Source of the DNA: Haladaptatus sp. ZSTT2
Lineage (GTDB): Archaea > Halobacteriota > Halobacteria > Halobacteriales > Halococcaceae
DNA: 64,000 bases
Assembly (NCBI RefSeq): GCF_037081775.1
Contig: NZ_JBAMHQ010000001.1
Span: 2,170,001-2,234,000, forward strand
Direction: 5' to 3'
Below the pieces are notes generated by a model, which saw nothing but the letters and a program-made list of their open reading frames with translations, ran no database searches and had not been told where the DNA came from. The translations under genes were made by a program, and so were the position numbers. Below are positions 1 through 9,342 of this stretch, one piece after another (within the stretch, counting starts at the first letter, position 1; every line of letters starts with the position of its first letter).

Positions 1-2568
1 GAACACCGCATCTTTCTGTTCGTCAGGAACGCCACGGCCGTTGTCGGCGATGCGAATCGAGGCTTGTTGTGCCTGTTTCTCCGCTGTCACCGTGATATGG
101 AGTCCGTCCATCTCGTTGTGAGCGACGGCGTTCGTGATGATGTTGCCGAACACATCACCGAGCAATTCGTTTGCTTGCACCGTGAGGTCTGCTGGAACGT
201 CCGTTTCGAACTGCACCGCTGGATAGGTGTTCCCGACGCGCTCGATCTCCTTTTGGAGCGTTGTAGAGAGGTTAACCGCTTCGAAGGCTGCGCCTTTGTC
301 GCCGGTGAGCGTATTCAACACTGTCCGAACCCGCTGGACGATGTCGATGACGTCGTCGCTCCAGCCCACAATCGTCTTTGCGAACCGCAACTGCTCTTCG
401 GCGAGCTGCTCTGTGAGGAACTCGCCTCGACTTCGAATCACCATCATCCCGTTTAACACGTCGTGGCGCAGAATCGAGTTGAAAAACTCCATCTGCTCTT
501 TTTGTTGTTGCAGTGCCCGTTCGCGGTCTGCTCGTTCAAGCGCGGCGAGGGTGTTAGCGACGAGGAGTTTCGACAGCGTGATATCCGTCTCATCGAACGC
601 GCCGTAGTCGAGCGAGCCGATGTTCATCACGCCGTACTCGCCGAGTGGCAAGTTGAGCTCACTTCGAACCTTCGTTTCCGGATTGAACCGCTTCGTCGCC
701 TCGCTCACGTCGTCGTAATGAATGACCTCGCCGCTCTCATACGTCTGCCATACGATGCTGTTGCCCGGTGTACACACGGGTAGTTCGTCGAACATCGAGT
801 CGGCCGCCTCGCTCCACGCGACTGGTTCGAGTCGTGGTCGGTCGTCTGTCTTGAGCCAGATACCCGACACTGGCAACCCCAGTGCGTTCTGTGCGGTTTC
901 GACCGCTATCTGACAGATCTCGACAGGGTCCGTCTCCAGCATCATGTCGCGGGTCGATTCGTGCAGCAGTCGGATTCCGCGTTCGCGCTTTTCGCGTTCG
1001 GTCACGTCCATGGCGACGCCGAGGACGCTCGTGACCTCTCCATCTTCGCTGTCCCAGAGCGGCTGATACCAGACCTGGTAGGTCTGTCCCCAGAGGTCGA
1101 GTGTGCAATCGACGAACTCGCCGTTGAGGCTCAGTTCTGCTGCTTCTAGAACCGCTGGTGAGTTGCTGACAGCCTCTTCGAGCTGCAGTCCCACCATCTG
1201 ATTCTGTTCCACCCCAACGTGTTCGAGCGCGCTTCCCACTTGGAGGGTGATTGTTCGCTCTCTATCGAAGGCGAACAGGATGACCGGCATGTTTTCTAAG
1301 ATCGTACTGAGTCGCTGCTCGCGGCTCACGAGCTTTTGCTCTCGGTCGAGTTTTTCGATTGCCGTTTGTGCACTTGACCCGAGAATCTCCGCGAGAAGGC
1401 GGTCGGATGCAGAAATGCCATCCGACTTTTGCGTTCTGATGCTGATCATTCCGTATTCACCGAGTGGTATCATCAACACAGCCCCAAGGGGGATGTTCTC
1501 GTTCTGGCGGTTTTCGAGTGTTTCGTACCGCGGTACGTAAGTCGATGCCCCTCGTTTGAACTGTTCTACCTCAGCAGACCCCGATTCGAGAATGGGGAAC
1601 TCATCCAACCCCTGTTGTTCGATGTAATCACGCGCACTATCGCTCACTGAATACGGGACGAGCCGATCGTTTGTGGCGTCGTACGTCCACACGACCGCGA
1701 GCGGGTAGCCGAGGACGTCGTTTGCGGTCGTGATTATCTGCTCTGCAATCGATTCGATTGACTCTGCCGTCAGGAATGTTTGAGTAACGCTGTGGAGTGC
1801 TTCGAGTTTGGTTTCGTGCTCGACGCGATCTGAGATGTCTCGAACGATGCAGACGAGTCCGCCATCTGACCGCGCCGAGAGCGTTATCTCCTGTGGGAAC
1901 TCACTCCCGTCCTTTCGGAGCCCGACGAGTTCGCCGCGCCACGATCCTTCGGTGGCAAGCTCCGGCATGACCTCCTGTTCGATCCGGGTCACCTCGGTTT
2001 CCGTGTAGCACATATGCCACGTTTCGCCGAGGAACGTCTCGCGGTCGTCGTAGCCGTACACCTTCGCATGTGCCTGATTCATCGTCTCGTACTCGCCGTC
2101 TTCGTTGAGGATGGCGATCCCATCTGTCGCAGCGGCGATGGCTTGTTGGGAGCGCGTTGCTTCACGGAGTTGCTCGTTCCCTCGCCCATCGTACAGTCCA
2201 ATGACCGACCCGACGACGGCTCCGACCGTCGCGGTTCTCGAAACTTCGTGGATGGTCTGACTGATGGTTGCACCCTTGAGCATTTGGAGGCCCATCTCCC
2301 ACATCCCGAGCAGTCCGATGAGAAACATGCCGGCAACACTCCATTTGATGAGTGGCTCCATCCGGGTTGCAGAGAATGGGCGACGACCCACTTTGACACC
2401 GTAGGCGGTAAGTACAACCGCGAGCACGAACGGCACAATTGACTCGATTGCCGCCACAATCGAGGAACTTGAGCTGGCCCAAAAGGTTCCGAGGTTAAAC
2501 AATACGAGGATTGCGCCGAGAACCGCAATCGCCCAGTGACGCCAAAACCCCATTACACCAGCAGTCAT
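1..2568 (-). CDS. Sensor histidine kinase, TM-PAS-GAF-PAS-GAF-HisKA-HATPase (3' end cut by window)
   Basis: Membrane-anchored signal-transducing kinase. The N-terminal ~140 residues are hydrophobic segments, followed by a PAS domain (about 145-265, ending in the typical VRDISDR), a GAF domain (~270-425), a second PAS (~430-545, ending VAMDVTERE), a second GAF (~545-695), the H-box (LRHDVLNGMMVIR, His near residue 702) and the start of the ATPase domain with the N/G1 box ADNGRG at the window edge. Start taken at the ATG at 2568; an in-frame ATG lies at 2552. The last glycine boxes are outside the window. No response regulator is adjacent, as is common for haloarchaeal kinases. The sensed signal cannot be deduced; PAS/GAF could bind a cofactor or small ligand. 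Confidence 0.93.
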   Translation of the reverse strand, partial: MTAGVMGFWRHWAIAVLGAILVLFNLGTFWASSSSSIVAAIESIVPFVLAVVLTAYGVKVGRRPFSATRMEPLIKWSVAGMFLIGLLGMWEMGLQMLKGATISQTIHEVSRTATVGAVVGSVIGLYDGRGNEQLREATRSQQAIAAATDGIAILNEDGEYETMNQAHAKVYGYDDRETFLGETWHMCYTETEVTRIEQEVMPELATEGSWRGELVGLRKDGSEFPQEITLSARSDGGLVCIVRDISDRVEHETKLEALHSVTQTFLTAESIESIAEQIITTANDVLGYPLAVVWTYDATNDRLVPYSVSDSARDYIEQQGLDEFPILESGSAEVEQFKRGASTYVPRYETLENRQNENIPLGAVLMIPLGEYGMISIRTQKSDGISASDRLLAEILGSSAQTAIEKLDREQKLVSREQRLSTILENMPVILFAFDRERTITLQVGSALEHVGVEQNQMVGLQLEEAVSNSPAVLEAAELSLNGEFVDCTLDLWGQTYQVWYQPLWDSEDGEVTSVLGVAMDVTEREKRERGIRLLHESTRDMMLETDPVEICQIAVETAQNALGLPVSGIWLKTDDRPRLEPVAWSEAADSMFDELPVCTPGNSIVWQTYESGEVIHYDDVSEATKRFNPETKVRSELNLPLGEYGVMNIGSLDYGAFDETDITLSKLLVANTLAALERADRERALQQQKEQMEFFNSILRHDVLNGMMVIRSRGEFLTEQLAEEQLRFAKTIVGWSDDVIDIVQRVRTVLNTLTGDKGAAFEAVNLSTTLQKEIERVGNTYPAVQFETDVPADLTVQANELLGDVFGNIITNAVAHNEMDGLHITVTAEKQAQQASIRIADNGRGVPDEQKDAVF

Positions 2569-2784
2569 GTAGGATATTGAGAATGCAAGGTGTAACAATC
2601 TTTCCCTCGATTTCCTTTTGTATTTTTTCGCTCACCTAGAACATTATACCCACCATCCGAGTCATACGCGTCTGGCCGATGACACGCATGCTCAAGTAAA
2701 TCTTCACAATAAATCATCGTTTAGACATTTGTGTGGAGTATGTATTCACCCCCACCAACTATGTGAAAATTGTGTCGCTCTCGT

Positions 2785-2904
2785 TCAATCTGCCGGATGC
2801 CCGGATACGTGCGCACACCCCCACGAGGTGTCGTCTAACACGATTTTTCCGTTACAATCTGGGCAGTGGTACGTTTCGACAATCGGCTGTTGTGAAGTTG
2901 CCAT
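2785..2904 (-). CDS. Putative 39-aa zinc-finger microprotein
   Basis: A very short frame, ATG to TGA, with a CPDC knuckle (Cys14, Cys17) followed 15 residues later by a CAH motif (Cys30, His32) and a further His near the C-terminus. Haloarchaea encode many proteins of under 70 residues with two zinc knuckles, and this fits that class. It sits alone between a kinase gene and a secreted-protein gene, in AT-rich surroundings. The reading is inferred from the pattern of metal ligands; no homologue is recognised and the second knuckle is incomplete (CxH rather than CxxC), so it could also be a decayed gene. Confidence 0.45.
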   Translation of the reverse strand: MATSQQPIVETYHCPDCNGKIVLDDTSWGCAHVSGHPAD

Positions 2905-3199
2905 TACCGAACGCAAGCCAGTCAGTTACTATAGCTCTTGTTGCAATACTGATAGTATTGTAATAGGGAAATATATACACATATTATTGAGGTTACAAGG
3001 CTAAAACCCGCTTTTCAGGGCGGGGAGGATGTCACTATTCGGGTTCGATTGACCTCCGTATCTGACGCGTAACACTCCAACCTGGAGTGGGTGTCTCCGA
3101 CACTCTTGTCTGCGAAGGAAAATCCGGTATTTCAGCAAAAAACGGAGTGCGTGGTTGTCGCGTCGTGAGTGCCGTGTAACCGGTGTTTTCCACCTGTGG
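2905..3199. other. Intergenic, no gene seen
   Basis: AT-rich in its left part (several TATA-like stretches around 2960-2990 that could serve the minus-strand zinc-finger frame) and containing the IS-type hairpin listed separately. No frame with haloarchaeal codon use or acidic composition was found. Confidence 0.5.
3004..3035 (-). repeat. IS200/IS605-type end hairpin, relic
   Basis: On the minus strand this reads GTGACATCCTCCCCGCC followed by CTGAAAAGCGGG. The stem CCCGC/GCGGG (3007-3011 and 3020-3024) encloses an 8-nt loop. This arrangement is typical of the ends of haloarchaeal IS200/IS605/IS1341 elements. No transposase or tnpB frame adjoins it, so it is read as a solitary end left by a lost element. 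Confidence 0.5.
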
Positions 3200-3628
3200 T
3201 TAGAGTATCGACCCACCGGGTTTCGGATAGTTCTGTGCACAGCGGTTGGGATTCTCGATGAAGGTGTGACCGAATCTGATACCAACGATGGCCTCTTTGC
3301 TATTCTTGACTGCGGAACAGTACACGTTCTTCCAGTCTCTGACTGGCGGGTCATTCCGGTTTGACGACTGGTAGATGTACCGGTAGTCGAAATCTTTTCC
3401 CGTCCACACGACGGCCTTCACTTTCTTTCCATCGACCTTTTTCTTATTGACGCAGACTTGGCTGCAACCGTAGAAGTTGTACAACAGTCCCTTCTCTTTT
3501 ACTTCCCCTGCACTTGCGACGCCAGCCAAGCCAGACAGGCCCACCGATGTCACACCGATTGCCCGTATCATTGTTCGTCTGTTGATGTTTCTATCTTTGC
3601 TGATGTCATCGACTTGTTTGTCTGCCAT
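3200..3628 (-). CDS. Exported small protein with RR signal, function unknown
   Basis: 142 residues with an N-terminal NRRTMIRAIG twin-arginine motif, a hydrophobic stretch and an ASA cleavage-like site near residue 40, so the mature protein is about 100 residues and Tat-exported. The mature part is rich in Lys/Asn and Tyr, unusual for this acidic proteome, and has four cysteines (GCSQVC, YCS, RCA) that could form two disulfides. The start at 3628 has GGAG 8 nt upstream; the frame is open 19 codons further to 3685. Size, export signal and basic mature region resemble archaeal bacteriocin precursors or small secreted factors, but no family is recognised. A TATA-like TTTATAG lies about 90 nt upstream. 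Confidence 0.75.
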   Translation of the reverse strand: MADKQVDDISKDRNINRRTMIRAIGVTSVGLSGLAGVASAGEVKEKGLLYNFYGCSQVCVNKKKVDGKKVKAVVWTGKDFDYRYIYQSSNRNDPPVRDWKNVYCSAVKNSKEAIVGIRFGHTFIENPNRCAQNYPKPGGSIL

Positions 3629-4047
3629 TGTTCCAACTCCTTCTGTGTCTACGAGGTGACCTGGCTTTGTTACAATCCTATTCAATAGACAGAAAATCCT
3701 GATTATTTTGGCAATTCTATAAACTTATCATAATGGTAATTATGGATAACTCCGGTGGCGAGTCGGGTGTTTTGTACCAATTTTGTCCGATTTCTTGTAG
3801 CGATTTTATTCTGCATTATCGAATACTGCACTCTCTTAATGTAATCGCGTCATTCAATAGGGGACGCCGTCGGGAACTCCAATCGCATTGAGTAACGTTT
3901 GAGATTCCACATTTCTCAGCGGAGATTGGACGATACAGCGGGATACGACGGAACTGCTTCTCTCGGAGTGTAGAAGTGAGTGACATCGTGTTCGGTGCTG
4001 TGGTCAAACTTCACATACCTGTGTGAGTTGTGGTTGCTACTCCATCC
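3629..4047. other. Intergenic, AT-rich, no gene seen
   Basis: About 420 nt between the start of the exported-protein gene and the end of the CPBP gene. A 63-codon minus-strand frame (3816-4007) has no recognisable content and is not accepted. The segment is clearly more AT-rich than the neighbouring genes. Confidence 0.5.
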
Positions 4048-4938
4048 TCAGTTGTCGGCTACCATCTGTTGTCGGTCACCGATATACGACGATCCCGGTG
4101 GCTCTCCACGAGCGAGGGTTTCTCGCCCGAAGAAGGCGACGATGACGAGCGCGATGAAGACGTACACCAACAAGTGGACGCTCGTGACGATGCCAACCGC
4201 CTGTTCGTTGATGACACCATCGACCAGAATTTGGTCGGCGGCAAGCGGGATGACCATGTCTGCTGTATTCACCATCGCGTGCAAAACCATCGCGATGAGC
4301 ACGCTGCCCGTGTTGTTGTATACCCACGCCAGCAGTATCGAGAGTGCGAGAATACCGCCAAACCATCCGATTCTGTTTACGAGCGGAAAACTCGAGTGTG
4401 GCGTGATGGGCGCGAAGAAGTACGGTAGGTGCCATCCCGCCCAAACGATGCCGACGATGAGGCTCGCCCGAACCGCGCCGTAGCGCTCGTTAAGTCGTGG
4501 CTGGGCAAACCCACGCCAGCCAGGTTCCTCGTTGAGCCCACCACTGAGAACCAGCGCAAAGAGGAAAACTCCGACGAATAACGCCGGTGAGACGAGCGAT
4601 TGGCCGAGATCAACCGGCCCACGGACGGCAACGATTCCGGCCGTGATGAGTACCGCAGCGAGAAGTGGGAGGCCAAACGCGATAGCCCACCACTGCCACC
4701 CAACGTTCCATTTCGTAATTTGTCGGGCCCAGGCTCTGACGTCATCGCCCCTGAGCCACGTCACGACGGCCGCACTAATTGGTGGCCCGAAGCTCCCTAG
4801 ATAGATGAAAATGGCCGCCGTCCAGCTCGGTTCCATGAACAGTGCTGGCGCGGAGATGACCCACGTATAGGCGTACGCGCCGATGAAAAACGCCGCAACC
4901 GGGTGTTCATCGACCCACGGGAGACGAAGTGTTGCCAT
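4048..4938 (-). CDS. CPBP family intramembrane metalloprotease
   Basis: 296-residue polytopic membrane protein with about eight hydrophobic segments. It carries the three hallmark motifs of the CPBP (CAAX protease and bacteriocin-processing, Abi/Rce1) family in order: NEEPGWRGF (EExxxR), WAGWHLPYF (conserved Trp/His) and LHAMVNT (third-motif His/Asn). These residues form the putative zinc glutamyl-protease site inside the membrane. Start chosen at the ATG at 4938, because the upstream extension to 4962 adds only eight non-conserved residues. It stands alone between intergenic DNA and a tnpB relic. Substrates of archaeal CPBP proteins are largely unknown; processing of membrane or secreted peptides is a family-based guess. 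Confidence 0.9.
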   Translation of the reverse strand: MATLRLPWVDEHPVAAFFIGAYAYTWVISAPALFMEPSWTAAIFIYLGSFGPPISAAVVTWLRGDDVRAWARQITKWNVGWQWWAIAFGLPLLAAVLITAGIVAVRGPVDLGQSLVSPALFVGVFLFALVLSGGLNEEPGWRGFAQPRLNERYGAVRASLIVGIVWAGWHLPYFFAPITPHSSFPLVNRIGWFGGILALSILLAWVYNNTGSVLIAMVLHAMVNTADMVIPLAADQILVDGVINEQAVGIVTSVHLLVYVFIALVIVAFFGRETLARGEPPGSSYIGDRQQMVADN

Positions 4939-5057
4939 ACAATAAATCGGTGAGCAATTCAAGTATGTCTTCTTACAATTCTAACATCTTGGGAACTATC
5001 CTCATATATAATTCAGCGAGTTTCTGACTCTACCAGTACACTGAGTAATAAGCCGAG

Positions 5058-5366
5058 ATGTTCGGCATCATGATCAGGCAGGTAAGTCCTGCGTACACGT
5101 CTCGTCGGTGTTCATCGTGTGGATTTACGCACGAGAACATTCGACGGTCGAAACACCAGTTCGTGTGTCAGAAGTGTGAGTACGATCTGAATGCGGATTA
5201 TAACGCGAGCAAGAACATCGCTCGTAAACTGTTGAAGAAACCCACTCGGGGCAGACGTCTTGGGTGGAGGCGCACCCTATCAGTGTACGCTAACGTCAGG
5301 GAGGCTGAACCTGAATGGGGATTTTTACGCCTCCGTCAATTCGACGGTGGAGAGAGAATCTACTGA
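5058..5366 (+). pseudogene. tnpB: 5'-truncated tnpB (IS1341/IS605 OrfB) C-terminal fragment
   Basis: Only the last third of a TnpB RNA-guided nuclease remains. The fragment shows the zinc ribbon CSSCG ... CQKC and the final RuvC motif YDLNADYNASKNIAR with its catalytic Asp, then the usual variable tail. The N-terminal domain and the first two RuvC acidic motifs are absent, so no active nuclease is made. The stop is followed at once by a degenerate element right end (see the hairpin at 5371-5390). A full TnpB of this group is about 420 residues (compare 12663-13928). Confidence 0.85.
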
Positions 5367-5370
5367 CAAA

Positions 5371-5390
5371 CCCACAACTTCAGTCGTGAG
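5371..5390. repeat. Degenerate IS1341-type right end overlapping a gene 3' end
   Basis: The sequence CCCACAACTTCAGTCGTGAG forms the imperfect stem-loop that usually follows tnpB in these elements (normally CCCACGACTTCAGTCGTGGG). It overlaps the last codons and stop of the convergent multicopper oxidase gene. Confidence 0.55.
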
Positions 5391-7059
5391 TAACTGACTC
5401 AACCTTTCGCACGACTTCAAAGGGACGCATCATCTCGTGATCCTCGTGTTCGAGGATGTGGCAGTGCCACGGATACTGGCCGACGAAATCCCCGAATTTC
5501 ACGAGAATTCGAACCGTCTCCCCAGGATTCACTCGAACGACGTCTTTGCCAACCCGTTCGTTCGGGGCAGGTTCGTCCGTTCCGTCAGGCCCGCGTCCGA
5601 GAACATCGAAGTGAACCAGGTGGAGATGGAGCGGGTGGGTGTGCATGGTCTTGTTTTCGACGTTCCAGATCTCGGTCGTCCCAAGGTGTGGTTTGATAGT
5701 GGTTTCGTCGTTGAATCGTCGGTTGTTCAGCAAGTGAAGCGGACGACCAAACTCGTCTTGGGTCATGGTCATCGTCATGTGGCGCGTTTTTCGCGCGGCC
5801 TTCTCGTTTGGTCGCGGAACCGTTGGCAGGTCGAGTGTGGTTGAGTCTGCACTCTCGTCTGCCACCTTGCCGTTTGACTCTGCGACTCGAATCTGCATCA
5901 ACTCGGGAAGGGACGTTCCCGATTCCATGTGGCCATCGTGGTCACCGTGTTCGTCGAGGCCAGTAAACGGGAACGGGGCGTCGTTCCTGAGCGTGATCGT
6001 CTCGCCTGCGTGTGCTGAGAAATCAACGATAACGTCGCCGCGCTCGAAGGGAGCGAGCAACAGCGAGTGCAGGTCACCGTCCGGCCCGATGGGGACGACC
6101 CGGTCGAGGAAGCCGTGATCGGCGGCAAACTGGTGCATCGTCGGGACGTCCGTGCCGTCGTCGTTTTCGAGGTGGAGGTTGTACGTCCGGCCGTTCGAGG
6201 TGTTCACGAACCGGAGGCGATAGCGACGCGGTTCGACCTCCATATACGGCCACACTGCACCGTTGATTACGGCCGTATCGCCAGCGACGTTCGGTTCGAA
6301 CGAGTCCGGATAGGAGAGCGAGCCGTCTTCGTTGAACGTCCGGTCGTGGAGCATGAGCGGAACGTCGTACTCGTCACTTGGCAGGTTGAGGTGCTCTTCT
6401 GCCTGACTGGTGATGAAGTAGAAGCCGACCAAGCCGGCGTAGTTGTTCAACCGACTAATGCCTCGCGTGTGGTCGTGATACGACGTTGTCATCCTCGATT
6501 GCCGATTCGGAAGCTCGTGGACGTGCTTGGCGAATCGAGGCCCGGTACTTCCATCAGGGGAAGTCCACATGTCCGCCTGACCATCGCTCTCCGGTTCGAC
6601 GTTGAGGCCGTGTACGTGCGTTACCGTTCGCACCTCTGGAACGAGGCCGTCGAAGCCGGGATAATCCTCGGGCTTCGTTCCCGCAATTCGCTCGTCTACA
6701 GACAGGAGGTGGGCTTCCGGGAGCGAACTATTGTCGAACCGAATGTTGAGCCGCTCGTTTCGCCGTGCGTTGATAATCGGCCCGGGGTATTGCCCGTCAA
6801 ATCCCCACAGCGTCGTTTTCGGGAGGTCGGGGTGCAGCCGCTCCGAAAATTCCACGATCGGGATCTCGTAGTATTTCGCTCCATTTCGTCGTCCATCGGG
6901 CGTTCGTTCAGTCGGAATCGGTAGCGGTTGGACGTACTTTTCGAGTTCTGGTGACGTGCCTGCGGTGGTAGCTGCGCTCGTTCCAGCGTACAGCGCGGGG
7001 AGTGTCAGGGCGCTCCCAGCCGCCTTCAACACGGTTCGTCGGGTGGGGTCGGAGGGCAT
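5380..7059 (-). CDS. Tat-exported multicopper oxidase (CotA/laccase/bilirubin-oxidase type)
   Basis: 559 residues: TRRTVLKAAG twin-arginine signal, then three cupredoxin domains. Trinuclear-site ligands are visible as HVH (148-150), YHDH (194-197), HTHPLHLH (from 473) and HCHILEHEDHEM (from 532), the last with the type-1 Cys533 and axial Met. This arrangement matches CotA-like two-His-four-repeat oxidases that couple one-electron oxidation of phenolics or metal ions to reduction of O2 to water outside the cell. Single gene, with no copper chaperone next to it. The final codons lie inside a degenerate insertion-element end, so the last few residues may not be native. The physiological substrate (Mn, Cu(I), phenolics) cannot be told from sequence. 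Confidence 0.93.
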   Translation of the reverse strand: MPSDPTRRTVLKAAGSALTLPALYAGTSAATTAGTSPELEKYVQPLPIPTERTPDGRRNGAKYYEIPIVEFSERLHPDLPKTTLWGFDGQYPGPIINARRNERLNIRFDNSSLPEAHLLSVDERIAGTKPEDYPGFDGLVPEVRTVTHVHGLNVEPESDGQADMWTSPDGSTGPRFAKHVHELPNRQSRMTTSYHDHTRGISRLNNYAGLVGFYFITSQAEEHLNLPSDEYDVPLMLHDRTFNEDGSLSYPDSFEPNVAGDTAVINGAVWPYMEVEPRRYRLRFVNTSNGRTYNLHLENDDGTDVPTMHQFAADHGFLDRVVPIGPDGDLHSLLLAPFERGDVIVDFSAHAGETITLRNDAPFPFTGLDEHGDHDGHMESGTSLPELMQIRVAESNGKVADESADSTTLDLPTVPRPNEKAARKTRHMTMTMTQDEFGRPLHLLNNRRFNDETTIKPHLGTTEIWNVENKTMHTHPLHLHLVHFDVLGRGPDGTDEPAPNERVGKDVVRVNPGETVRILVKFGDFVGQYPWHCHILEHEDHEMMRPFEVVRKVESVTHD

Positions 7060-7785
7060 CGTTCAGGGTCGGGCTTCGATTTTTGCCTTATTATTGTTTC
7101 TGGCCCAGGTCTAGAAGTGAACCAGCACACGTTCGACTTCCGGTTCGTCGAAACAGTGGGGCTTCGTAAAACACGAGGTTCGGAACAGAACCTGCAAATC
7201 GACCCCCGCACAAAATGATATTGAATTGTTAAATGGTGGCACGTTGGTCTTGCTAACCCCCGATTTCGCTACCCGACTCTCCAAGTGCAGGCCGAATCAG
7301 AGATGCGTGGAACTCGTGGTTCGACGTAGTTTGCAGGGCAACGTCCGCTGGAAGTGACACATGTGAATCAGCCAACAGTTTCGCCAGCCAAACTGCTTCG
7401 CTGAGGAGAGATGCTGGCAACCCTCCGAATCGAGTGAAATGACCAGAACCCCCATCATACAACGGGATTTCACTCGAACGAGGCACCTCTACTAGAATTA
7501 TCATATATTTTTACCAAATCTTAAACTATAATTTTCCTTACTATTTCGCTTAGGGGTCGAATTATCAGAAAAGCCGCCAGTTGAAGCGTCCATATTTGGT
7601 GAAAAATCCACTCCATAAGTGCTTTGTGGTGTCGGGGGTTGTGTCTGTGTGGTCGGTATCTCACACGGAACCTACTATCAGTAAAGTTGTATTGTGCTGT
7701 TGGCTGATGTTACGGGGCCAATAGCTGTCCATCATCTCCGCAGACTCGCAGTTCGAAAGCAGCGACCCTACGGGCTAAGATAACA
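7060..7785. other. Intergenic, 0.7 kb, little coding signal
   Basis: Lies between two divergent exported-protein genes and must hold both promoters. The only frame worth noting is the 83-codon one listed at 7253-7504. The part near 7500-7560 is AT-rich with TATA-like sequence. Confidence 0.5.
7253..7504 (-). CDS. Doubtful hypothetical protein, 83 aa
   Basis: An open frame with mixed third-position composition, no signal peptide and no recognised motif; a Pro/Gly-rich N-terminal half and a short hydrophobic helix-like stretch (SLLSEAVWLAKLLADSHVSL) can be seen. No clear ribosome-binding site precedes the ATG, but a TATA-like AT-rich tract does. It may be chance or a remnant. Listed only because nothing else explains the interval. 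Confidence 0.2.
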   Translation of the reverse strand: MIILVEVPRSSEIPLYDGGSGHFTRFGGLPASLLSEAVWLAKLLADSHVSLPADVALQTTSNHEFHASLIRPALGESGSEIGG

Positions 7786-9342
7786 ATGCGCGACACGACT
7801 CCCTCGACAGACTCGAACCACAACTCAAACACCTCCTCCACACTCGGACGACGGTCTTTTCTGGGTGCACTTGGGGCAACCGCGGCGGGCGCGTCACTCC
7901 TCACGTCAGGTACAGCGGCTGCATCACACGTCGAAGACCGGTACGACCGCGTCATCGACATCGTCGACGACGCCGGTGCGGACAACTCCGGCGACGAGTC
8001 CATCACGCCGATTTTAGAAAAGTATGCAGCAGACGACACGCTACTCAAGTTCCCACCAGGGCGGTACTTCATGGACTCGCAGTTCCGGTTTACGGGCTTC
8101 GAAAACTTTGGGATGGTTGGCGACGACGCCACGCTCGTCCCCGCAAACTACCACAACTTCGACGGGCCACAGTATCGGCTCTTCAGACTCGGTGTTGACT
8201 ACGACCCTGGCGTCGATCTGCGCGTCCAAGGGTTCGCGGTCGACCTTCGGGCCGACGATACGGGCATCCGCGTCATCGAAGCAGAAGTCACGGATGGACT
8301 GTTTGTCGATGACATCACGGTCGTCGGTCGCCACGACAGTGGAACGTTCGGCCCAGGGCTATTCAATATCCTCTCAGCAGACGGCAAGGGCATGGTCAAG
8401 CGTTTTCGCGCGAACGACGGTGGGGCGTTCTCCGAGAACGCACCGGGTGACATCTGGCGCGGCCCATCTGGGCTGATGACCTCGAAGAGTCACGTAGGAC
8501 AACTTGAGTTCAAGGATTGCGAACTCAACGATTGGCCGGACAACGGTCTTTACACTCCTTCAGAAGGCCGCGTCATCGTAAACGGCGGCCGCTTCGCAAA
8601 CAGTGAGGCTGCGAGCATTCGAATGAGTGGTCACGACTGTCTCATCACCGGTGCAGAAGTCGTCGTTGACCAGCAACACGACGAAAACCAGAACCAGCGG
8701 GGCATCCGCCTCGATGGAGGGTCTGACCTTCGGGTGGACGACACCACGATTCGACTGGAGAAGCCGAACGGCCACGCGCTCACCGTCATGGACGACGTCG
8801 AGAGCGCATGGCTGAGCCGTCTTGACGTGCACGTTGGTGACGAAGTCAATCACGGCATCGTCGTCCAATCCAATGCTGGTTCGACGAAAATCACCCGTTC
8901 CGATATCGAGATTCAGCGTGGCGGCAACGCCATCCAAATCAACGGCTCTGACGCAGGCGCGGTCATCTGCAAGCACCTGGATATCACTGGCGACGCACAG
9001 GGGTACATCTGGCCGACTGCGATTCGCAGTACACGCAACAACTGTGTGTTCCACAACGTCAACTACAATCAGACGGGCGACCGCGGCCGGAAGGCAATGT
9101 GGTTAGACGGCGTTGGCTCGCGCGTCTCTGGCGGACAACAGACGGCCGCTGCCTACCCGTTCGTCGTGAAGGGGTCCGACCTCCTCATTGAGGACCTGAA
9201 CGCCCAGTCGGTAGATGGCTATGAGGCAATCCAACTGAGCGATCAGAGTTCGGATGTGACGATTCGAAACAGCGACATCGAACGCGGTGTCGAAGACAAT
9301 GGCTGTGCGGGCCTTGAGATGTACGGCAACGATACGAGCTAA
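7786..9342 (+). CDS. Tat-exported right-handed beta-helix protein
   Basis: 518 residues. The N-terminus has a Ser/Thr/Asn-rich lead, the twin-arginine motif GRRSFLGALG and an alanine-rich cleavage region near residue 47. The mature protein begins with a pectate-lyase-like opening (residues ~60-100, LLKFPPGRYFM), then repeated short beta-strand units with NG, D and G turns, e.g. VIVNGGRF, KITRSDIEI and VTIRNSDIE, typical of parallel beta-helices (Pbeta-H1/PL-6 superfamily folds). Such proteins bind or cleave polysaccharides at the cell surface. No catalytic triad of a named lyase family could be pointed to, so activity is open. Stands alone. Confidence 0.85.
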   Translation: MRDTTPSTDSNHNSNTSSTLGRRSFLGALGATAAGASLLTSGTAAASHVEDRYDRVIDIVDDAGADNSGDESITPILEKYAADDTLLKFPPGRYFMDSQFRFTGFENFGMVGDDATLVPANYHNFDGPQYRLFRLGVDYDPGVDLRVQGFAVDLRADDTGIRVIEAEVTDGLFVDDITVVGRHDSGTFGPGLFNILSADGKGMVKRFRANDGGAFSENAPGDIWRGPSGLMTSKSHVGQLEFKDCELNDWPDNGLYTPSEGRVIVNGGRFANSEAASIRMSGHDCLITGAEVVVDQQHDENQNQRGIRLDGGSDLRVDDTTIRLEKPNGHALTVMDDVESAWLSRLDVHVGDEVNHGIVVQSNAGSTKITRSDIEIQRGGNAIQINGSDAGAVICKHLDITGDAQGYIWPTAIRSTRNNCVFHNVNYNQTGDRGRKAMWLDGVGSRVSGGQQTAAAYPFVVKGSDLLIEDLNAQSVDGYEAIQLSDQSSDVTIRNSDIERGVEDNGCAGLEMYGNDTS

